Part shown: positions 45,393-54,470 of the stretch, one piece after another | How positions within the stretch are numbered: the first letter of the stretch is position 1 | Layout of the letters: each line of letters opens with the position of its first letter | Assembly: GCA_016711045.1 (NCBI GenBank) | Contig: JADJTT010000007.1 | Span: 1-64,000, forward strand | From: Saprospirales bacterium | GTDB lineage: Bacteria > Bacteroidota > Bacteroidia > Chitinophagales > Saprospiraceae | Direction of reading: 5' to 3' | Length of the DNA: 64,000 nt | Made by a program: the position numbers and the translations under genes | Notes under the pieces: model-generated | What the model saw: the letters and a program-made list of their open reading frames with translations, nothing else | What the model was told of the DNA's origin: nothing | Databases searched by the model: none

Positions 45393-47242
45393 CGGGTAAT
45401 TTTTTCTTTCAGGATGATCCCCACTTCCCAGCTTCGGCCGGGCATAGGCCGGTATTGGACCACCTGAAAAGGGGTGTTGAAGATATTTCGTAAGTTGCTG
45501 AATAGCAACATAGAAAAGCCACCTTTGTTAAACGTATACTCCAAGTACAACTCCTGGAGCCAATAGGCAGGCAAGGAGTCGGAATGATCGGTGAGGGTGT
45601 ACACTTTACCGGAGTATCGCTGTTTCCAGCCCAGTGAAAACCCGTTCCACCGGGCGGTAACGTCGCCGGTGAGGGTGTGCAATGGGGTATAGATCAGTTG
45701 TTTGCCCACGGAGTCGTCGTTAGGGGACAGTTTTTTCTGGGAAGTAGCCCGCACGCCTGAATAGGCAGCGATGAGCTCCAGTCGGACAGCGCCCAGAGGG
45801 AGTTCGGTGCGAAAACTGCTTTCCATGCCTCTGCTCCAGACGAGGGCCAGGTTTTGGGGCGACCAAAAATTGCCGGCGGGCCTCCATAGTATCCAATCCT
45901 CGATCCGGCGGCTATATGCGCTGAGTTCCAATTCCAGCGGTAATCGTTTCAATAGCCCGGTTCCCTTCAGGCCCAGTTCGCCTCCCCAACCTTTTTCGGG
46001 TTGTAGATCCGGGTTTCCACCGGGCGTCCAATACAGGTCATTCATCGTGGGCCATCGGAAATGCCGGCTTAGTTGAAACCGGGCGTGTAGCCAGGACAAA
46101 GGTTTCCAGGTTCCGTTCAGTGCCGGACTGAACGGGGCAAGCTGTCCGCCGCTCCATTCCTGGCGGATGCTGGTTGTGCCCACCCATTTCTGATTGCGGC
46201 TCTCCAGCCGGTAAGAGGCAAATGCCGCTTGCCGCATTTGAAAGGGATTTCCCTCGTAATAGTCGGTTTTTCCATTGAGCCAGGTCTGGTGCAGTCCCAC
46301 CGCGAGCAATTGATGTGGGCGAGGCGCCCAGTGCCATTCCTCTTCCATGATAAATACCTGCGAACGGCTCCAATCATTCAGCGCTATGGCGGGGTCCTGG
46401 TAATCGATCACATCGCGGAGGTAAGCGCTGCGGAGATGCAGGGCCCATTTATTTTTGGAAAAACCCCAGTGTACGGCCAACCGAACCGATTGGTCGGCCT
46501 GTGTGGCTTCCGATCCGGATTGAAGCAGGGTAGGAGGTATCTCCCGCTCAGCGCCCTGGACCCAGATATGCGCGTCCAACTGGTGGTGTTTTTTTCGAAA
46601 AAGCAGGTCTTGCGTGCCCCCCAACTGCCGGAATGCCGCGTGCGGTTGCTGCATAGGCAGGCCACTGAGGCCAATGAAGGGGAAATCATTTTGCTGCCGG
46701 ATGCGAAATACCCGGGTCTGGATACTGAGTTGCCTACCACCCCATTCGAGGGCCAGAAATTGCGCCTGTTGGCTGAAACTACCCAGTTCAAACCCTTCCT
46801 CCAGCAGCAGACCGGATTGAGAGGCAGGCATATCGTTTTTCAAATGTACGGCGCCACCGATGGACCCGGAGCCCCACAGGGCAGCATTGGCGCCCAGATC
46901 GACCCGAATTTCGGGAAACAACAAAGCGGGTACCAGCGAAAAGTCGACCTGGCCGTGCATGGGATTTTGCAGGTTGAACCCGTTCCAGATCAGGGCAGTA
47001 TGCGCCGCCCCGGCGCCGCGAAGGGAAAGGCTGGCCAGTTGACCCGGCCCATAGGACTTCATATAAACAGGGAGCGCTTCCAATTCCCCAGTCCACTGCC
47101 TGGCGCCCTGGCCAAACAGTTCCTGCCTGTCGGCCAGCACCAACGCGGTGGGCAGCTCGGCAATTGTATCGACTGCCGGGGTCTGAGCCTGGCACCACAA
47201 GAAGGCTAAAAGGAGAAGAAAGGAAAAAAATGGTCGGCGCAT
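45389..47242 (-). CDS. BtuB-like TonB-dependent outer-membrane receptor
   Basis: 617 residues from the ATG at 47242, with signal peptide MRRPFFSFLLLLAFLWCQAQ. Plug domain about 25-140 (QLASLSLRGAGAAHTALIWN; GSIGGAVHL), then a 22-strand barrel ending GRSWEVGIILKEKI. The size matches BtuB rather than the larger SusC type, and no carboxypeptidase-like N-terminal domain is present. Operon with the YncE-like lipoprotein. No cobalamin riboswitch is visible in the short gap before the gene, so the assignment as B12 receptor is tentative. Confidence 0.88.
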   Translation of the reverse strand: MRRPFFSFLLLLAFLWCQAQTPAVDTIAELPTALVLADRQELFGQGARQWTGELEALPVYMKSYGPGQLASLSLRGAGAAHTALIWNGFNLQNPMHGQVDFSLVPALLFPEIRVDLGANAALWGSGSIGGAVHLKNDMPASQSGLLLEEGFELGSFSQQAQFLALEWGGRQLSIQTRVFRIRQQNDFPFIGLSGLPMQQPHAAFRQLGGTQDLLFRKKHHQLDAHIWVQGAEREIPPTLLQSGSEATQADQSVRLAVHWGFSKNKWALHLRSAYLRDVIDYQDPAIALNDWSRSQVFIMEEEWHWAPRPHQLLAVGLHQTWLNGKTDYYEGNPFQMRQAAFASYRLESRNQKWVGTTSIRQEWSGGQLAPFSPALNGTWKPLSWLHARFQLSRHFRWPTMNDLYWTPGGNPDLQPEKGWGGELGLKGTGLLKRLPLELELSAYSRRIEDWILWRPAGNFWSPQNLALVWSRGMESSFRTELPLGAVRLELIAAYSGVRATSQKKLSPNDDSVGKQLIYTPLHTLTGDVTARWNGFSLGWKQRYSGKVYTLTDHSDSLPAYWLQELYLEYTFNKGGFSMLLFSNLRNIFNTPFQVVQYRPMPGRSWEVGIILKEKITR

Positions 47243-47317
47243 ACACAAAATTGAAGCGGGCCAAAATTACAACATTCTCCTCCTTCTCCTTATCTTTCCT
47301 TCCAATTTTCCCATGAA

Positions 47318-47770
47318 ATGGATTACACCCAAATTCTAACCCAGTTGCGGCGCCTGATCCGGTCTGTAAACCTGGAGAGCAAACGGATCGAGAAAGAATA
47401 CGGGATTAGCATCCCGCAATTGCTTTGCCTGAAATTTTTGAGCGAAAGACCGGAATCCAAAGCCTCCCAACGCGAAATTGCAGAATACCTCAGCCTCAAT
47501 GCAAGCACCATCACCGGGATCATTTCCCGGCTGCAGCGCAAAGGCCTTATTGAGAAATTGCCCAAAGGCGCCGATAAACGAATCAATTTTATAACCCTGA
47601 CACCCAAAGGGCTGGAGCTGATCGATCATTCGCCGGAGTTGATGCATGACCGGGTTACCCGCAAACTCCAAACTTTCGCTGATCCGGAACTGATTGAATT
47701 ACAGAAATCGTTCAATGCGCTTTTTAAATTGCTCGATATTCCGCTTACCGGAAATAATCTTGATAAATAA
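47318..47770 (+). CDS. MarR-family transcriptional regulator
   Basis: 150 residues with the winged helix at about 45-100: QREIAEYLSLNASTITGIIS, RLQRKGLIEKLPKGADKRIN. Dimer helices at both ends. It diverges from the TonB receptor operon with a 75-base gap, so it could control that operon; the effector is unknown. Confidence 0.88.
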   Translation: MDYTQILTQLRRLIRSVNLESKRIEKEYGISIPQLLCLKFLSERPESKASQREIAEYLSLNASTITGIISRLQRKGLIEKLPKGADKRINFITLTPKGLELIDHSPELMHDRVTRKLQTFADPELIELQKSFNALFKLLDIPLTGNNLDK

Positions 47771-47803
47771 TCGGCAGACCCGGCTAAAACCAGTAATTTT
47801 GGT

Positions 47804-47811
47804 GGCTATTA
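47804..47811 (+). promoter_or_regulatory. -7 box TAATTTTG before the T9SS cargo gene
   Basis: TAATTTTG fits TAnnTTTG and lies 12 bases before the ATG at 47823, giving a very short leader. No clear -33 element. Confidence 0.4.
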
Positions 47812-47822
47812 TCCAACCTGCA

Positions 47823-48496
47823 ATGAAAATATTTTTACCTGCCTTACTGTTCTTCATGCCTCTTTGGCTGTTTGCCCAGGACTTTTCCTTTAGTCCCGCC
47901 GCCAACCTGACAGGGGAAATGGACGTGGACGGGTATGGCGTGCATCAGATCGATATTTTCAATGAAACAGCGGATAGCCTGTGGCTAACCTGGCGACTGG
48001 TGGAAAATACCCTTCCCGACCAATGGGAGGTCAACCTGTGCGACAATGTACTCTGCTATGGGGTCATGCCCACTTCGGCCAATATGAAGCCCATCGCCCC
48101 GGACAGCGCCGCCTTTATCCGCATGACCACTTACCCCAACAATTTCCCTGGAAGCGGCGATCTCCATTTCTGGATCTACAAAACCGGCTTTCCGCAAGAT
48201 TATGTCTCGATGACCTTCCACCTCTCCGCTGGAGTGACCGGGACTACTGAAAAATTGGTCATTCCCGAAGGGGCTGCGTATCCCAACCCGACCACAGGCC
48301 TGTTCTATGTGGACCTGCCTGACAAGACGCTCACTTCCTGGATCCTATACAATTCCCTCGGGCAAATACAGGAAAAAGAGAACCAGCAAATCGCCCCCTT
48401 AAGATTGGATTTTGCTACCCATCCACCCGGGATTATACTGGCTTCAAATACGCCAAAAAAGGAACACCACCACTATACCAGTGCAACGCCAATAAA
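47823..48496 (+). CDS. Small T9SS-secreted protein, frameshift in the sorting domain
   Basis: About 224 residues once joined. Signal peptide MKIFLPALLFFMPLWLFAQ, then an unrecognised beta-rich domain (about 25-140) and a C-terminal sorting domain with AYPNPTTGLFYVDLPD. The frame changes at about 48431-48437: the current frame runs on to 48626 with a nonsense tail, whereas the adjacent frame reads YWLQIRQKRNTTTIPVQRQ and stops at 48496, exactly the end such domains have. One extra base is the simplest cause. It precedes the C25 protease on the same strand. Confidence 0.75.
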
Positions 48497-48549
48497 AATC
48501 TTTTCCACTCCCGATAACTATCGGGATTCACTATTCCACTTTTTTACAC

Positions 48550-51500
48550 ATGAACCGTTACCTACTTCTTCTCGCTTCCATGCTGCTTGCCCTCGCGGGC
48601 CGGGCACAACAGTCCACTACCATTGAACTCGTTTCAGACAATGAAGGCGCTACGGTGCTTCGTTTTGAGGTGAATGACTTTACCTCACAATCGGTGCAAA
48701 CGCCCAATGGAGAGGCTTTTGTCATTTGTGTACAGGATGGCACCACCATGTTGAAAGCAGGCGCCCCCGATCTGCCCGAGCTGAGTGCATCGATCCTGCT
48801 CGAAGACCAGGTGTCTACCCAGATCAGCGTGGTCGGTTCCAAATACACCGATTATCCGGGATGGGAGATCGCGCCCTCGAAGGGCAATTTGATGCGCGAT
48901 GTGGACCCTGCCGCGGTGCCTTATATTTACGGGGATGGATATCAGGTAGATCAATTTTACCCCGAACAGCTGGCTTTCCTGCGCGCCCCATTTATTTTCC
49001 GGGATGTGCGGGGACAAAGCGTGGTCGTGCACCCGATTCAATATAACCCGGTCACAAAAGTGCTCCGGGTGTATGAGGAAATTGTCGTGAAAGTGAAAAA
49101 GTCGGAAGGCGATGCGATCAACCCGTTTATCCGGCCCACCGACCGGACACAAGCCATCAACGAACCATTCTCCCAATTGTACAGCCGCCGCTTTCTGAAC
49201 TACGCCACTCAATCCGATCGCTATGCGCAGGTGTCTGAATTGGGCAGTATGCTCATTATTTCCTATGGCGATTATATTGCAGCCCTGGATCCCTTTGTAG
49301 AATGGAAACGCCAGAAGGGTATCCCCACCGAAGTGGTCGATATTGCGACCATTGGAAACAGTCCTTCGGCAATTTATGACTTCCTGGCTGATTATTACCA
49401 CACGCATGGCGTGACCTATGTCCTGCTGGTAGGGGATGAAACTACGATAGCGACTGATCAAACCCCCGCCAATAATGCCTGCGATCATTGTTATTCCTAC
49501 CAGGATGGCGATGATCACTTCAACGAGTTCTTCATCGGGCGTTTTAATGCAGAAAACGTGGCGCAGGTGCAGACGATGGTTGACCGTACGCTCGAGTATG
49601 AGAAAGCCCCTTTTATGGGTAATCCCGACTGGTTTCATACGGGAATTACTTCCGGGTCTAACCAGGGCCCCGGCGATGATGGGCAGTACGATTATGAGCA
49701 CCTCAACGTGATAAAAGGCGAAATGCTCGACTATACCTATGACGCTGTATACGAATTTTACGACGGCAACCAAAGCGGCTCTTCACCCACCCCGGGAGAT
49801 ATCACGGCCGATGGTACCGGTAACCCCCAGGCTACGGCCATTGGCGATGTGATCAATGGAGGCGCCTCTTTTTACCACTATTGCGGGCATGGCAACCACA
49901 CCAGCCTGGCTACCGGTGGATTCAGTGTCAATACGGTTAACAGTTATCTTCAAAACCAGGGGATGTACCCTTTCCTGCTCGTCGTAGGCTGTTGTGTGGG
50001 TGATTTCCAAAATGACTTTGGCAACGGCGATTGCCTGGGCGATGCATGGATTCGGGCAACCGGGCCTTCAGGGGAACCTACCGGAGGTATCGGAGGGCTG
50101 TTTTCCAGTATCCTTCAAAGTTGGTCGCCGCCCATGGAAGGACAAGATGAAATGAACCTGTTGCTGGTCGATGCTGCCGCATACCATATTCGCCATTCTA
50201 TCGGGGGCATTGCGGTGCACGGATTTGGCTCGATGATCGAAGATTACGGGGCCGGCGGAGAAGAAATGGCCGATACCTGGAATATCTTCGGAGATCCCTC
50301 TGTCGTATTGTGGACGGATACGCCCGATGAAATGGTCGTCGACCATGTCCCGGTTGTCAATGTGGGAACTTCCCAAATGCAGGTATTCTGTGACGTGGAA
50401 GATGCACTCGTCGGGCTGTACTACCAGGGCGACGTGCTTGGTAGCGGACTGGTTTCAGGTGGCGTGGCTATCATTGACTTTGATCCCGTACTCGTGCCCG
50501 AGCAAATTTTAGTTACAGTGACTGCCTTTAATTACCTGCCCTACCAGGGGCCGGTGGAGGTGATCGTTACCCAGGGCCCCTTTGTGCTCCTGGCTTCACA
50601 AGCGATTGACGACTCGCCCGGCAACAACAACCAAAAAGCAGATTTTAGCGAAAATATCCTGATGAATGTTACCCTGGAAAACGTCGGTACGGAAGTGGCG
50701 CCCAATGTAGTCGCTACCCTGAGTACGAATGCACCCCAGATTACCATCACGCAAAATCAAATGATTTTCGGTGATATTCAGGAAACCGCTCAAATCACCG
50801 AAAACGGTGCTTTTGCATTTACAGTCGCCGACCTTATTGTCGACCAGGAAATAGTATTCTTTGAGCTGACGCTGAATAGTGACGGGAACAATTGGACCTA
50901 TACCCTGCCTGTCAAACTCCATGCACCGGTAATAAAAGCCCAGCCGATCTACACCCTTTCGGATGATCAGTTTGGCAATGGCAATGGCCGGATGGACCAG
51001 GGCGAGCTATTCAAGATGTATATTCCGGTGAAAAATACCGGGCACAGTTTGTCGCCCAATGCGATTGGTACCTTGAGCACGAACAGTCCTTTTGTGACGG
51101 TGCTTTCCCCCACCTTTGACATGGGCGCTATTGTGGAGTCCGGGGGAACAGGAATTGCGGAATTTAACCTGATCGTCGCGCCGGAAGTGCCCATTGGGGA
51201 GCAGGTGGAATTCCAGTTTTCGGTAGCTGCAGGGCCCTATGGAGATGACATGCTGTACGAAGGCGCCATCAACCTGGTCGTCGAAGACTTTGAAACCGGC
51301 CTGGATGAAAATTTTGGATGGGAACAACTGACTACTTCCGAGTGGTTTTTGACCGATTGGACGCCTTACGAGGGAGATACCTGCATGCAGTCCGGGGCTA
51401 TTCCTGACAATGCAAAAACGCAGGTATCCATGAATGTAGAGGTACTGGAACCCAGTCATATCCGTTTTGCCCGCCGTGTTTCCTGCGAGGGGGATTGGGA

Positions 51501-51987
51501 TTACCTGCGATTTTTCATCAACGGAGTAAAAGTCGGGGAATGGACAGGCGAACTGGGATGGGGTGAAGTAGACTTTTTTGTAAACCAGGCCGGCCCGACG
51601 GAGTTCAAATGGTCGTATGAGAAAGACACCTATGTGGCCAATGGAGAAGATGCCGCCTGGATCGACGAAATCATTTTGCCGCTCATCGCAATGCCTGAAG
51701 ATACCACCACCACCGGTGTGGCGGACCTTGAAACAGGGAGCCAGTTCAGCGTATTCCCCAACCCTGCCCATTCGGCTGCTCAGGTGAAGTTTAGCCTGCC
51801 GCAAGCTGCCCCGGTTAGCCTGGTGTTGTACAATGCCCATGGCCAGCAAGTGGTTAGCGTCTATGAAGGGGAACTAAGTGCCGGCGCCTACGCCAAAGGA
51901 TTCTCCGTAGCTTCGCTTCCTGCTGGGGTATATTGGCTTACGCTGCGGGCAGGGGAGGAGGTAAAGACGTTGAAGGTAGTTCGGTAA
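48550..51987 (+). CDS. Gingipain-like C25 cysteine protease with T9SS sorting domain
   Basis: 1,145 residues. Signal peptide MNRYLLLLASMLLALAGRAQ; pro-region to about 220; C25 catalytic domain about 230-600 with His447 in YHYCGHGNHTS and Cys482 in VVGCCVGDF, spaced as in gingipains. DUF/immunoglobulin-like and adhesin-type beta domains follow (about 620-1000; NTGHSLSPNAIGTLSTN), then a sorting domain at the end (FSVFPNPAHSAAQVKFSL ... GVYWLTLRAGEEVKTLKVV). It would be exported through the outer membrane and held at the surface. Substrate specificity (Arg or Lys) is not deducible. Confidence 0.92.
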   Translation: MNRYLLLLASMLLALAGRAQQSTTIELVSDNEGATVLRFEVNDFTSQSVQTPNGEAFVICVQDGTTMLKAGAPDLPELSASILLEDQVSTQISVVGSKYTDYPGWEIAPSKGNLMRDVDPAAVPYIYGDGYQVDQFYPEQLAFLRAPFIFRDVRGQSVVVHPIQYNPVTKVLRVYEEIVVKVKKSEGDAINPFIRPTDRTQAINEPFSQLYSRRFLNYATQSDRYAQVSELGSMLIISYGDYIAALDPFVEWKRQKGIPTEVVDIATIGNSPSAIYDFLADYYHTHGVTYVLLVGDETTIATDQTPANNACDHCYSYQDGDDHFNEFFIGRFNAENVAQVQTMVDRTLEYEKAPFMGNPDWFHTGITSGSNQGPGDDGQYDYEHLNVIKGEMLDYTYDAVYEFYDGNQSGSSPTPGDITADGTGNPQATAIGDVINGGASFYHYCGHGNHTSLATGGFSVNTVNSYLQNQGMYPFLLVVGCCVGDFQNDFGNGDCLGDAWIRATGPSGEPTGGIGGLFSSILQSWSPPMEGQDEMNLLLVDAAAYHIRHSIGGIAVHGFGSMIEDYGAGGEEMADTWNIFGDPSVVLWTDTPDEMVVDHVPVVNVGTSQMQVFCDVEDALVGLYYQGDVLGSGLVSGGVAIIDFDPVLVPEQILVTVTAFNYLPYQGPVEVIVTQGPFVLLASQAIDDSPGNNNQKADFSENILMNVTLENVGTEVAPNVVATLSTNAPQITITQNQMIFGDIQETAQITENGAFAFTVADLIVDQEIVFFELTLNSDGNNWTYTLPVKLHAPVIKAQPIYTLSDDQFGNGNGRMDQGELFKMYIPVKNTGHSLSPNAIGTLSTNSPFVTVLSPTFDMGAIVESGGTGIAEFNLIVAPEVPIGEQVEFQFSVAAGPYGDDMLYEGAINLVVEDFETGLDENFGWEQLTTSEWFLTDWTPYEGDTCMQSGAIPDNAKTQVSMNVEVLEPSHIRFARRVSCEGDWDYLRFFINGVKVGEWTGELGWGEVDFFVNQAGPTEFKWSYEKDTYVANGEDAAWIDEIILPLIAMPEDTTTTGVADLETGSQFSVFPNPAHSAAQVKFSLPQAAPVSLVLYNAHGQQVVSVYEGELSAGAYAKGFSVASLPAGVYWLTLRAGEEVKTLKVVR

Positions 51988-52006
51988 TCCTCAAAAGAAG
52001 ATTGGC

Positions 52007-53159
52007 ATGAAAAAAATTAAATCCCTGCTCTTTGCTCTTTTGGCTATTCCAGCCCTTTACGCCCAGACGCCGGTAACGGTGGCTGATCTCACGTTGAAGC
52101 TCAACGCCAAGTCGGAAGAAGTGCTGCATTACGGCTTTGCAGCCGGCGACAGGGTAATCCTTTCTTTAGAAATGGTGGAAGGGAAGTCCCTCAAAGAGGT
52201 AGAGGTGATGGAATACCCGGGTAACGTCCGGTATAAGGATTATGAGGTGGAAACTATCGGGAAGCGAACCATGGAAGTACCCCAAAAGAGTATCCTGCAA
52301 TTTCGCTTTGCCAATGCCGATGTCCTGAAAGGCCGGGTATGCCGGGTTACCATACAGCGTATACCGGCCAAGCCCGAGGCTACTCCTTTCCACACGGCTG
52401 TATTGTGGAAGGAGATCTTCGACACCACCTACGTCATGGTCACCAAAGAGGTCGATCATGGGGGAGAGGAGTGGCAGGTGGAAAAGACCCGGAAGGTGTT
52501 GGTCTCCACAGATACCAGTGTGCAACAGGTGCTCAGTCGAACCGAGCGCGTCCATTCCCGCACCAAGATCCAGGCCGACAATGAGTCGGAGGTTTGTTTT
52601 GAGTTGCCGAAAAATCAGTATGAGCCCAATGAGAGAAACCCCTATTACTCCTCAGAGGTGGTTTCCTGGGCTTATACCATCACGGTAGGAGAGTCGGGCA
52701 AGCAATGGTTTCAGGAGGCCAACGTCAAGGCCACGGCGAAGGCTGCGACCAGTGTGGCGGTGAAGCTGGGTGTCGTTTCAACCGGCTACGGAGCCTTGGC
52801 CATGCTGGCCATAGAGGGGGTATCGCTTTTCACCAATCCGCCCTCCGGCGATAATATCCAGTACGAGGTCTATTCGGTGATCGGAGAGGAAAAAAAAACT
52901 GCTCGATGTCGGCAATTCAGTGGCTTCTTCCAAACGTATCACCGACTACAAGCAGGGACGGTTCTGTTTTGTCCTCCATAACGACAATATCATGGAGGGT
53001 ATCAACGCTGAGCTTACCGTGCTTGCGGTGATGGTCAACAGGACCTACGGGGACGAAACCTACACTGTGACCGAAACCGGCCCACGACGGGAGAAGATAG
53101 AGGTGCGGGAACCCAGGGTAGTGATAAAAAAAGTGCCGGTGTTACAGGAGAAGCCGTAG
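52007..53159 (+). CDS. Exported protein of unknown function, frameshift at a 9-A run
   Basis: Signal peptide MKKIKSLLFALLAIPALYAQ, then a beta-rich body (LNAKSEEVLHYGFAAGDRVI). It has a glycine/alanine-rich hydrophobic segment (VAVKLGVVSTGYGALAMLAI, about 250-270) that may be a hairpin into the membrane. The frame changes in the run of nine A at 52890-52898. Removing one A continues with KKLLDVGNSVASSKRITDYK and ends at 53159 with a basic, valine-rich tail. About 383 residues in total. I do not recognise the family. It follows the C25 protease by 19 bases and may be cotranscribed. The tail overlaps the convergent alkD-like gene. Confidence 0.7.
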
Positions 53160-53810
53160 GCCTTCTCTTTTGGTGAGCCCTGCTAACCGGTGGTTCTCCA
53201 CAAATGCCACTACGGCTTCCGGGTTCGTCCTGGAATACTCCCGCAGGGCCCAGCCGGCGGCTTTTTGGATGAAAAATTCTTTGGAATCCGCTCGACGCAG
53301 GATGTACCGGAACAAAAGGTCGGCATCGGTGGCTTGTTTGTATTTGAGCTGAAACAGGATAGCAGTGCGTTGTAGCCAGATGTTTTCTCCTTCGATCCAG
53401 CGGTCGGGTACCGCGGGTACCAGGTCAGGATACCGCTTGAAATGGGTGCCCACCATTTTGTTGGCAAGCCAGTCGACCGTGTCCCACCAGGATTTGGTGG
53501 TGACGAGTTCCTCCAGAAAGTGGATGAAATCCGGTTCCTGTTTTTTAATGCGCTTTTGCACCAACTCCAGTGCGAAATAGTGGAGTTCGCGATATTCTTC
53601 TTCCAAACACAACCGAACCAGGTCTATTAATTCTTTGCCGGCCGGAATGCCCATTTCCTGCACGATCTCCTTGGTGAGTGCCTGCCAGACAGGTGCTTTC
53701 AACCCGTAATAGGCAAACTGGTTGCGCATATACTTCATCTGCATCGGGGCAATCTCCGGGTCCCCTTTCTCCGCAAACAGTGCTTTTACTGTTTCTAAGT
53801 ATTTTTCCAT
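53142..53810 (-). CDS. AlkD-like DNA alkylation repair protein
   Basis: 222 residues, all helical HEAT-like repeats. Family features: KYMRNQFAYYGLKAPVWQAL near the start, SWWDTVDWLANKMVG (about 108), IWLQRTAILFQLKYK (about 145) and IQKAAGWALREYSRTNPEAV. Glycosylases of this kind remove bulky or alkylated bases without flipping them. No adjacent repair genes; diverges from an Rrf2 regulator. Confidence 0.9.
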   Translation of the reverse strand: MEKYLETVKALFAEKGDPEIAPMQMKYMRNQFAYYGLKAPVWQALTKEIVQEMGIPAGKELIDLVRLCLEEEYRELHYFALELVQKRIKKQEPDFIHFLEELVTTKSWWDTVDWLANKMVGTHFKRYPDLVPAVPDRWIEGENIWLQRTAILFQLKYKQATDADLLFRYILRRADSKEFFIQKAAGWALREYSRTNPEAVVAFVENHRLAGLTKREGLRLLL

Positions 53811-53903
53811 ATCAATAAGGTTGGTCCTGGCAATTAGAGTTGTTTTTCTCCCTCAAATTTCCTTTATTTGAGATAAATTACTCCGAAATAGTAAACGCCC
53901 CAT

Positions 53904-54341
53904 ATGAAAGCCTTTTCCGCCGAAACCGTATATGCCTTGCGTGCACTACTGTATTTGGCCGGACGCCGGGATGGAGAAAGCTACCTGAGCATTCGAAAGA
54001 TATCGGAAGAATTGGAAATTTCCTTCCATTTTTTGACCAAAATTCTGCAAATGTTGACGCAGAAAGGAATTCTCACTTCCTCCAGAGGTCCGGCGGGAGG
54101 GGTTCGTTTTTTCAGGGCGCCCGATAAAGTCTCTGTGATAGAAGTCATTCATGTATTTGAGGGGAATGACTATTTCACAACCTGTATGATGGGGCTGCCA
54201 GGCTGTTCCGACAAAGCGCCATGCCCCGTACACGACTTGTGGAAAGAAGTGCGGACAGCTATGAAGTCCCGGCTGGAGGATGTGACCCTTGCGGAGATGG
54301 GAACCCGCACGATGCTGGAACGATTGCGCTTATCGCCCTAG
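53904..54341 (+). CDS. Rrf2-family regulator with iron-sulfur cysteines
   Basis: 145 residues. Winged helix with LSIRKISEELEISFHFLTKI (about 27-46) and the wing SSRGPAGGVRF. Three cysteines in CMMGLPGCSDKAPCPVHDLW match the Fe-S-binding class (IscR/NsrR type), so it may sense iron-sulfur status, NO or oxidants. It lies just upstream of the haem-peroxidase gene, a possible target. Confidence 0.9.
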   Translation: MKAFSAETVYALRALLYLAGRRDGESYLSIRKISEELEISFHFLTKILQMLTQKGILTSSRGPAGGVRFFRAPDKVSVIEVIHVFEGNDYFTTCMMGLPGCSDKAPCPVHDLWKEVRTAMKSRLEDVTLAEMGTRTMLERLRLSP

Positions 54342-54431
54342 TAAGTCTGTTTTTGCGCTTATCCTCAAGTGGTTAAATTGGAAAAACAGCGGTTACTTTT
54401 TGATTATCAAGCAGTCTTTTAAAAAATATTG

Positions 54432-54439
54432 TAAATTTG
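54432..54439 (+). promoter_or_regulatory. -7 box TAAATTTG upstream of the peroxidase gene
   Basis: Fits TAnnTTTG; the ATG is 31 bases downstream. A TTG lies near 54397, a little too far for a standard -33 element. Confidence 0.4.
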
Positions 54440-54470
54440 GATCGCTATTAACGACCTTAATCTCATCCAT

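Noticed and set aside
46229..47209. 326-codon plus-strand frame opposite the TonB receptor
   Set aside because: Low-information antisense frame; the minus strand has signal peptide, plug and barrel features.
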